A stretch of DNA of 64,000 bases from Bedellia somnulentella. Lineage: Eukaryota > Arthropoda > Insecta > Lepidoptera > Bedelliidae. A model generated the notes under the pieces. That model was not told the origin of the DNA. It saw only the letters and a list, made by a program, of their open reading frames with translations, and ran no database searches. This document shows, piece by piece, positions 57,862-64,000 of the stretch; the first letter of the stretch is position 1; each line of letters starts with the position of its first letter. The position numbers and the translations under genes are program-made. The stretch is from NCBI GenBank assembly GCA_963576735.1, contig OY755187.1:10602001-10666000 (forward strand). Reading direction: 5' to 3'.

Positions 57862-58006
57862 CTTCCACTTTTGGCACTTGAGAGAAATAGATACAATAAA
57901 TGTTCCATCAAAAAACAGCCATATTGTTTGTAAAGCCCAAAAATCCTAAATCACCTCTTACAACACCGCCAAAAAAGGGTAAAGTTTTATTCTAAGCCGA
58001 CACAAG
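57862..58006 (-). mobile_element. TATG-tail repeat, degenerate
   Basis: CCACTTTTGGCACTTGAGAG to TTTTATTCTAAGCCGACAC; strongly diverged. Confidence 0.6.
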
Positions 58007-58334
58007 AAGCAGTAGTTTTTAGTTAGCCTATGATAAAAATATTGTCTTTGATCTAAGACTGCATGTAACTGTTAGTGTGTTGTGTGCGGGTGCTCACCGG
58101 TGCATTCAGATGGAAGGGACAGTCTGGTTGTGTCGTAGACAGGAATGGACACACATTCTATTGAACAACAGGGCAGCGTACTATGAATTTAAAGTTGACT
58201 ATTTTCTAACAATGTATTGGATTTATTAAATAAATATTTTAAAATATGATCATGTTCACAAAACTTGATTTATTTCTCTTAGCGACACAAGTCATTTTGT
58301 CATTAACATGATAAATATACAGGTGCGTTTTTTT

Positions 58335-58571
58335 GTCAGCTTAGAATCGCTCTACCCTATTTCTTCTTATGGGTGTATGTAAGAGGTATTTATGGGTATT
58401 GGTATTTTAAAGTGATGTTTGGGCAATGGTTGTATATGCATCACCTAAAACTTTTGTTTTACAATTTTATCCCCACACAAATTCCAAAAGTGGCTGAGTA
58501 ATTTCTTTTTCTGATGCTCTGGCTACCCCTTCAAGGATTTATAGCCATAAGTATATTGTATGTATTGTATA
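58335..58571 (+). mobile_element. TATG-tail repeat
   Basis: GTCAGCTTAGAATCGCTCTA to ATAGCCATAAGTATATTGTA. The tail is TATTGTATGTATTGTA. Confidence 0.8.
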
Positions 58572-59918
58572 AAGGAATAATGTGGCTGCGGCTTATGTGG
58601 AATGTGTTGTATTTAATGATGTCCACTTCAGAAGTTTGAAACCTAGACTGACATAATTTTTACAAAGTTAGAAGTCCACAATGAGAAAAACAAAACAGCA
58701 TATCTGAGTAGAATAATGAATGTGATAAACGCAAGGGAGATTTTAAAGCGGCCTACCCTTATAGGTGGGAATAACAATGTGGGAAATAACTTGAAATAAA
58801 AGGAATTTTGACCCAACTACAGCAAAGCGAAAAGGATAGTTACAAGTTTGACTGGAATGTAATTATGTTAATATATTCTACCTTATCATCTATACACTTT
58901 CAATACTCAATAGATATAGACTACAAAAAGATCTAAAAACAGATTATGGCAGGTTTTGTTGAAATGTAGAACAAAATAGCCCAGAAAAAGTGGGATGTTG
59001 AAATGAAAATACTTAGACAATTACAAAAATGTACAAAATTAATATATGTATGGTATAACTACAGGCAAAATGTATATTTTATATGTGCATAATCACAACA
59101 TATTATTAGCACAATGAAAACACTTAAAAGTATGCTTCTGAACTGCACTATCACTTGTGTGTAGGTTATGCCTAATCAGGAGACATAAAAAGTGTCAGGT
59201 GACTAAAGAGAAAACGATTCAGATAGAAATCCAGTTATTCATGGGTATAAAATTGTTTAAGGAGAAGTTGTTGTCACACAGCATACTGGTACAGCCTGTT
59301 CGCACAAATGTTAAATTTTTAACATTAAAAATATTATTACAATGTTTCATTTTAATTTTAGGTATAATTTTAGTTTGAGAATCATCTCAGTACACATACA
59401 AGATTTAAAAATGGTGGATAGTTAATAATATAAAAAGAGAAGTTTTATTTTTATTTATGTGTATAAAAAATAGATTTATTCAGAACTTTGTTAGATGTTA
59501 TAATAAAATAGATTCTATGGTTTAGCCAATATACCAGCATACTATATATTTAAGAATTAGTATTATCTATAATATCTACATTAGGGTAGGCAGTGTCTAC
59601 TAAAGTTCTCTTACATCACTTACATTAATCCAACTATTCATGCAAACATTTTTGTGAACCTTTTTTTTTAAATAAATTGTTTTATGCTGTCACAAATAAC
59701 ACTAACCTAAAATATTAATAATAAATTCATTTTGCTTGCTATCGAGGTAAAAGAAAAATTATCAAATGTGTTTGTCATACTGTTTGATAAAAACAGTATC
59801 ATAGTATAATGATAACAATGAAACAATCTTTAAACACCCTAACATAACTTGTACATAACATCATCTATTTTAAACAAGATCCTCTTAAAAAGAACCTTTG
59901 TTAGACAACGAATGCTAT
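58572..59918. other. Stretch without recognised gene (possible 3' region of the candidate gene at right)
   Basis: AT-rich and almost repeat-free. If the minus-strand transcript suggested at 59919-60356 is real, this could be its intron or 3' UTR. Confidence 0.3.
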
Positions 59919-60093
59919 TTACAAAACTAAGCCTGAATTACAAAACAAAAACTGCGTATAGCGCCAGATTTGACCCTGTTACAAAGAGAAAGGTGAACCT
60001 ATGGATTTAGAATATACGACCGGATCTAAGGAGCGTTAGTATCTAGGTCATTATTGTACTGACCTTATCCTGAGGGATGTTTTTGGCTGACAT
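59919..60093 (-). CDS. Candidate host exons, short frame with an 88 bp intron (uncertain)
   Basis: On the minus strand an ATG at 60091-60093 in good context (GACACCATG) opens M-S-A-K-N-I-P-Q-D-K. GTCAGT follows at once at 60063, a reasonable 5' splice site. A branch-point-like TACTAAC and a pyrimidine-rich CTTTCTCTTTGTAACAG reach 59976, and the frame continues G-Q-I-W-R-Y-T-Q to a stop at 59919. The splice model gives only 28 residues. The same frame is open upstream of the ATG (V-D-P-A-V-R-E-I-L-S-L-D-K-T) back to a TAA, so this could instead be part of a larger internal exon. No family is recognised. Confidence 0.3.
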
Positions 60094-60356
60094 GGTGTCA
60101 CCTAGTCCGTCGAGCTGACGTCTTGAGGTTTTATCCAGAGAAAGGATCTCACGAACAGCTGGGTCAACCCAACATAAGACACAATGAACTTCACTTTATC
60201 AATCACTTTGCCATCATCACTATTAAAACAATGCACTATAGCCACCAACACAATAAACGAGCCATTTTTTCCATGTCGTTTTTAAACAGATTTCCCATTG
60301 AGATTCATTTACACGAAGAATTTGGTCACAACACAGTACACAAACACTGCAACTGA
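60094..60356 (-). promoter_or_regulatory. Candidate 5' UTR and initiator for the leftward transcript
   Basis: TCAGTT at 60351-60356 (minus strand) matches the insect initiator and would start a ~260 nt leader ending at the ATG at 60093. The leader contains short upstream frames. The region upstream (60360-60430) is pyrimidine- and GC-rich on the plus strand. Inference from motifs only. Confidence 0.28.
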
Positions 60357-61025
60357 CAGGAGCTGGCTTGACGGAAAATGGCGAGGGTTGGCTATGCCCC
60401 TTCTCCCTTCGCTCCCCTCATTCAACTGTCTGTTTTGCTTGCTGCTTGCGCATGACACTTCTGCTGTTTTTGTTGAGAGGGCAGCACTCTCATAAGTTAT
60501 TTTAAACATGCCCAATAGATGGCACTAAAATCAATTAAAGTCAACAACACAACAAAAACTATTTTAAATAAAAGGTCGTCTATGAATTTCAACAAATACA
60601 ATACAATTCAATAGGGACCAAAAATATTTGAGACCGCAATAACAGAAAATATTATTGAAGCGAGGAAGTATATTAAAAGTAAGGGAAATGCTTTTTTTGC
60701 TAGATGGCGGTACTGTAGCTCTTCTTATTGCAACTGATTGATGATAACTATCACTCAGTACAAGAACTAACCATACCTGTTTAAAACAACAATAAAGAAA
60801 AGTTTTAATAAATTCAAGAAGTATATTCTAAAACGAAAAGTTATGTAACATTGTATATGCAAAGTTCTTCCAATTCCATCCATTTTTACTAAACACAAGC
60901 GCTATCTAGTTGCCATTTACGTAAACTTATATTATTTATTTTTTTCAAATCATTTATTCGCCGGAAACAAGTCCATAGGCATAACTTATATTTTAGTCAA
61001 AGGTGCTGCAAGGAAAAATAATTTG
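60357..61025. other. Stretch without recognised gene
   Basis: Putative upstream region of the candidate promoter. Two opposite-strand frames at 60298-60515 have no domain. Nothing else was recognised. Confidence 0.35.
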
Positions 61026-61661
61026 ATAAAAGAATTATTATTAAAAAAACAAAATACCCGACTGCACACTAAAAAAAGAGTAAAACAAGCCCCACAATAA
61101 TATTGATCAATCAAATGCTAAAAACTAATTATGTAATACCGTTTAAACAATACCTATATTAAAATACACTACAATATGTGTTCGTAATCGATAGTTAAAT
61201 AAACAGAAACTTATTTTGAATACAAATTTACTGAATATAATTTATAAATGTTGATGGAAAGCATCGCAGGCGGGGACCAACAGAGGCTTATTTATAGTCA
61301 TTTCAGTTGTGCACCATTTAGCAGAATTTTCGTTGGTGGCAGAGGCTTATTTATAGTCATTTCGGTTGTGCACCATTTAGCAGAATTTTCGTTGGTGGCG
61401 GTCAAGGTGGTCCCCGCCTGCGATGCTTTCCATAAACATTTATAAATTATATTCAGTAAATTTGTATTCAAAATAAGTTTCTGTTTATTTAACTATCGAT
61501 TACGAACACATATTGTAGTGTATTTTAATATAGGTATTGTTTAAACGGTATTACATAATTAGTTTTTAGCATTTGATTGATCAATATTATTGTGGGGCTT
61601 GTTTTACTCTTTTTTTAGTGTGCAGTCGGGTATTTTGTTTTTTTAATAATAATTCTTTTAT
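61026..61661. mobile_element. Foldback element with 254 bp arms and duplicated loop
   Basis: Arms 61026-61279 and 61408-61661 are reverse-complementary over 254 bp with one difference that I found (GTTGATGG versus GTTTATGG). The loop is two 59 bp tandem copies (61281-61339 and 61340-61398, differing at one base) plus CGGTCAAGG. The arms end near GAATTATTATTAAAAAAAC. No transposase and no clear target duplication. Confidence 0.88.
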
Positions 61662-61850
61662 TTATAACTTTTTAGCTGTTTTTATTTAACGAAAATGTTG
61701 TAGATGTAGAAGACTATGTATATGTAAGTACCATTTTAAATTATTTCGACGACATTTGGCTTTAGATTACGAGTGATGTTACTCCGCAACATAAATTTAC
61801 CGCCAATCTGGACTGTTGGTAGTGAAGAAGAAAAAGAATTAGGTGAGTCA

Positions 61851-62000
61851 TTACTGCTGAAGATCCCGCAAACGTTTAAGTTCAGTTAAGGAACATTCGT
61901 CGTGGGGCCGGTCCAACAGCTTTTTTGGGTCAAGTGTTTTTATTGCTAACCCAGCAAGTGTTTTAACACGGCTTAGGGCTACATAATACCTTATGCGTGT
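61851..62000 (-). pseudogene. Helitron-like helicase C-terminus (relic)
   Basis: Minus strand: R-Y-Y-V-A-L-S-R-V-K-T-L-A-G-L-A-I-K-T-L, then D-P-K-K-L-L, R-P-H-D-E and L-K-R-L-R-D-L-Q-Q, then the stop at 61851. This is motif VI and the end of a PIF1-like replicase helicase, distinct from the relics at 3083 and 13628. The open frame continues upstream to 62255, but that part is not helicase. The rest of the element is gone. Confidence 0.75.
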
Positions 62001-62048
62001 GCCCGCATTCGGGCTGTATACTCTAGGCATGGAACATTTCACAAATAG

Positions 62049-62092
62049 CATATGATTAATCATATGATTTTTATAATCATATGTCATATGAT
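62049..62092. repeat. Clustered CATATGAT palindromes
   Basis: CATATGATTAATCATATG (62049-62066) is a perfect 18 bp palindrome. ATCATATGTCATATGAT (62076-62092) is another with one central base. More ATCATATG sites occur at about 62362, 62956 and 63042. Confidence 0.85.
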
Positions 62093-62255
62093 AATAGCAT
62101 TTAGAAAGGTTGCTACTAATCATTCCTGGTCGCACCACATCTAAATCATGATATTGAATGAAATCATAAGAAAAGCAAAGCGAGTAACTTGTGGGCGGGG
62201 TGGGGTTATCTTTGAAAGTGTAAGCGAATAAGAAATATTGAGTTAGAGAGAGCAA

Positions 62256-62685
62256 AGTATAAAACTTTACTTTAGTTTTGGTATAACCTGTAAGCTAAGG
62301 GTATAAGGCTTAAATTACTTTGAAGTAAAAAATAACAGATAAGAACTATTGCTATTTGAAAATCATATGACTTTTGTTTCCGAATTTCGGCTATTTTGCT
62401 TTGAATGAAATGAAATCAGTTAGTAAGTCAGCTGTTGTGATAGCGAAACGAAATTTTAAATAACAATCACCTCTACTACTTACTTAATAATAGAAGGACT
62501 TTTCAACATAGTTAGAAAATACCAAGAAAATAATACAATCAATGAGTGTATTGTTATATTATAATACATATGCCTTATTGAAATAGGCACATGTTCTGTT
62601 GAACTAACAGAAATATCATCCACTTACTATTCTTTTATTTCTACAACCAACTACAACAAAAATAAAACTTATATAAATGGCAATA
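62256..62685. other. Stretch without recognisable gene
   Basis: Contains one ATCATATG motif; otherwise nothing was recognised. Confidence 0.4.
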
Positions 62686-62826
62686 TCATACATACATACA
62701 TACATACATACGCCACAGTTCACTCACGCCATTAGTTCCCCTTGGGGTAGGCAGAGACTATTGATCGCCACTTTTCACGATCCTGACAAACCTCTCTAGC
62801 TTCGTTTACATCCATCAATCTTATAT
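62686..62826 (-). mobile_element. LINE 3' end fragment with long tail
   Basis: Minus-strand copy: CGAAGCTAGAGAGGTTTGTC, AAAGTGGCGATCAATAGTCT, CTAATGGCGTGAG, then ~30 bp of (TATG)n. Low divergence suggests a fairly young insertion. Confidence 0.85.
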
Positions 62827-63222
62827 CAATGGCAATGTCAAATCTATATAAAAAATATTTAATTATTAAAAATATGTTTGCTTAAACGTAACTACAAAAA
62901 TGACGACCTCTATTTGAACTGCAACCTTATCCTTATCATAAATTATAATGTAAAATCATATGCATATTGCATGTAGCAAAAAGTATGAAATATCATAATT
63001 GTTAAAAATCATGAACTATGAAAAATAGCAGTAAAAATCATATGATAAAATTTAGCAATAGCACCAAATGATTATGAATTAAAAATAGCAATCATTGCCA
63101 TGCCTAGTATACTCGAGCATATCCCCCTCCGCACCGCGCCGCGCGCCGCATGCCAGGCCACGCCCTATCTTTTTGCTTGCTAACGCATGAGTTGCTTTGC
63201 GTTGACGCAGAATTAACATGTT
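62827..63222. other. Stretch without gene; GC-rich patch at 63118-63168
   Basis: The patch CTCCGCACCGCGCCGCGCGC stands out from AT-rich surroundings. The phrase TGCCATGCCTAGTATACT before it recurs diverged on the minus strand at ~62030. Confidence 0.4.
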
Positions 63223-63530
63223 CCCGTGGGAATTTTGAGAAAAAACGTATCCTATATTAATTACTCCCGTGATTGAAATGAATCTAATGATACCGCATAC
63301 ATATTTTTTTAAAGGGAAATTTATAAAAAATATTATTATGTCTTTATCCCGTGGGACTTTTAGGATAAAATGTATCCTATGACACTCCCGTAATCAAGAC
63401 AAATCTAACGATACCTCATACATCAAAATCCATCAAGCCGTTTAGGCTACAGGAGGTCACAAAGGAACAGACATACATACATACTTGCATACACTCGAAA
63501 AACATTACCCTCCTTCTTTGGCAGTCGGGT
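63223..63530. repeat. Dispersed repeat with internal 125 bp direct duplication
   Basis: CCCGTGGGA...GTATCCTAT...AATCTAA.GATACC occurs at 63223 and again at 63348. It is followed by ATCAAAATCCATCAAGCCGT and CATTACCCTCCTTCTTTGGC then AGTCGGGTAA, blocks I recall from abundant lepidopteran repeats. The ends were not resolved. Confidence 0.6.
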
Positions 63531-63668
63531 AATTATTCGTAAAATGAATGTGAGTAAAGCCAGAGAAAATTGTAAGGACCGCACTAATTTCGTTGTGAAA
63601 AGTTTTACAAAAGCTGATTACAAAACACTTTTTGAAATATTATGTATTTAATCAATATTTTCTTGAAA

Positions 63669-63733
63669 CATACATACATACATATACTCACGGCTATAAA
63701 TCCGTAGTAGGGGTAGCCAGAGCTAAGGAATTG
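63669..63733 (-). mobile_element. TATG-tail repeat, 3' fragment
   Basis: CATACATACATACATATACT, then GGCTATAAATCCGTAGTAGG and GGTAGCCAGAGCTAAGGAAT, truncated at GGCCTAGACC. Confidence 0.8.
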
Positions 63734-64000
63734 GCCTAGACCTCGCTTTTATAACATACCCTTTTTATATTATAAATCGATAAAGAACATCATACTTAAA
63801 AACTTTGCCCATGGAATGCCTATCTAAAATATTGTAATTTTCAAAAAAAAATGATAATTAAAAATTGTCGTACCTAGTTCAAACTGAGAATGTATAGAAC
63901 TAGATTCTTTGCTTCAGTGAAAATAAGAAATAAAAAAAAACATTTCATCTATGGTGTAAACAAAACATAACCTCTTTCGGTATTTTCCAGCTCAATCGCT
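63734..64000. other. Terminal stretch without recognised feature
   Basis: AT-rich; nothing was recognised. Confidence 0.4.

Noticed and set aside
61980..62255. Upstream part of the frame containing the third helicase relic
   Set aside because: Residues before R-Y-Y-V-A-L-S-R-V have no helicase similarity and cover CATATGAT repeats.
1..64000. CRISPR arrays, rRNA genes, bacterial operons, terminators or riboswitches
   Set aside because: No regularly spaced direct repeats with unique spacers, no rRNA sequence and no bacterial gene organisation; the window is eukaryotic.

Overview
This window looks like lepidopteran (moth or butterfly) nuclear DNA. The evidence is its AT-rich composition, very high density of short interspersed repeats, Helitrons inserted between A and T and ending in CTAG, retrotransposon 3' ends finishing in (TATG)n, and tRNA-headed SINEs. 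No host gene can be read end to end. The longest open frames are under 135 codons, and those that can be recognised are relics of transposon proteins. The remaining short frames look like chance frames or repeat sequence.

The main layer is a ~250 bp retroposed repeat, called here the TATG-tail repeat, with about 30 copies or fragments on both strands. Its 3' end matches that of a non-LTR retrotransposon (LINE) whose reverse-transcriptase C-terminus survives best at 22390-22726. Three copies or SINEs have clean target-site duplications. A second SINE family (tRNA head, ~360 bp) has two full copies at 50142-50498 and 55824-56192. A third family carries a full tRNA-like cloverleaf (30804-30876), with rearranged relatives at 24691, 29619, 49280 and 55696.

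The second layer is Helitrons. One non-autonomous family has four copies with both ends located (3886-6683 minus, 29883-30707 plus, 36774-37763 minus, 46117-47062 plus), each with a (GTCT)n microsatellite of different length. Two other families have complete copies at 13009-14026 plus and 57076-57667 minus. Helicase C-terminal relics are at 3083-3385, 13628-13978 and 61851-62000. The one at 3083 is joined to the start of an OTU cysteine-protease domain.

The third layer is DNA transposons and foldbacks. A 1.8 kb hAT-like insertion (4016-5824) sits inside a Helitron. A 669 bp foldback has 188 bp perfect arms (2407-3075). A 636 bp foldback has 254 bp arms (61026-61661). There are also small PIF/Harbinger-type MITEs. 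The 30942-32062 block is a recent tandem duplication.

Little suggests host genes. A leftward promoter and first exon is possible at 60064-60356, and a rightward TATA promoter is possible at 39617. The stretches at 15.3-16.9, 33-40, 50.5-53.7 and 58.6-60.5 kb carry few recognisable repeats and may be intronic or regulatory. I found no convincing new multi-gene system. The most unusual objects are the OTU-helicase deletion junction, the nested insertion whose empty site is preserved in a sibling Helitron, and the two near-perfect foldbacks.
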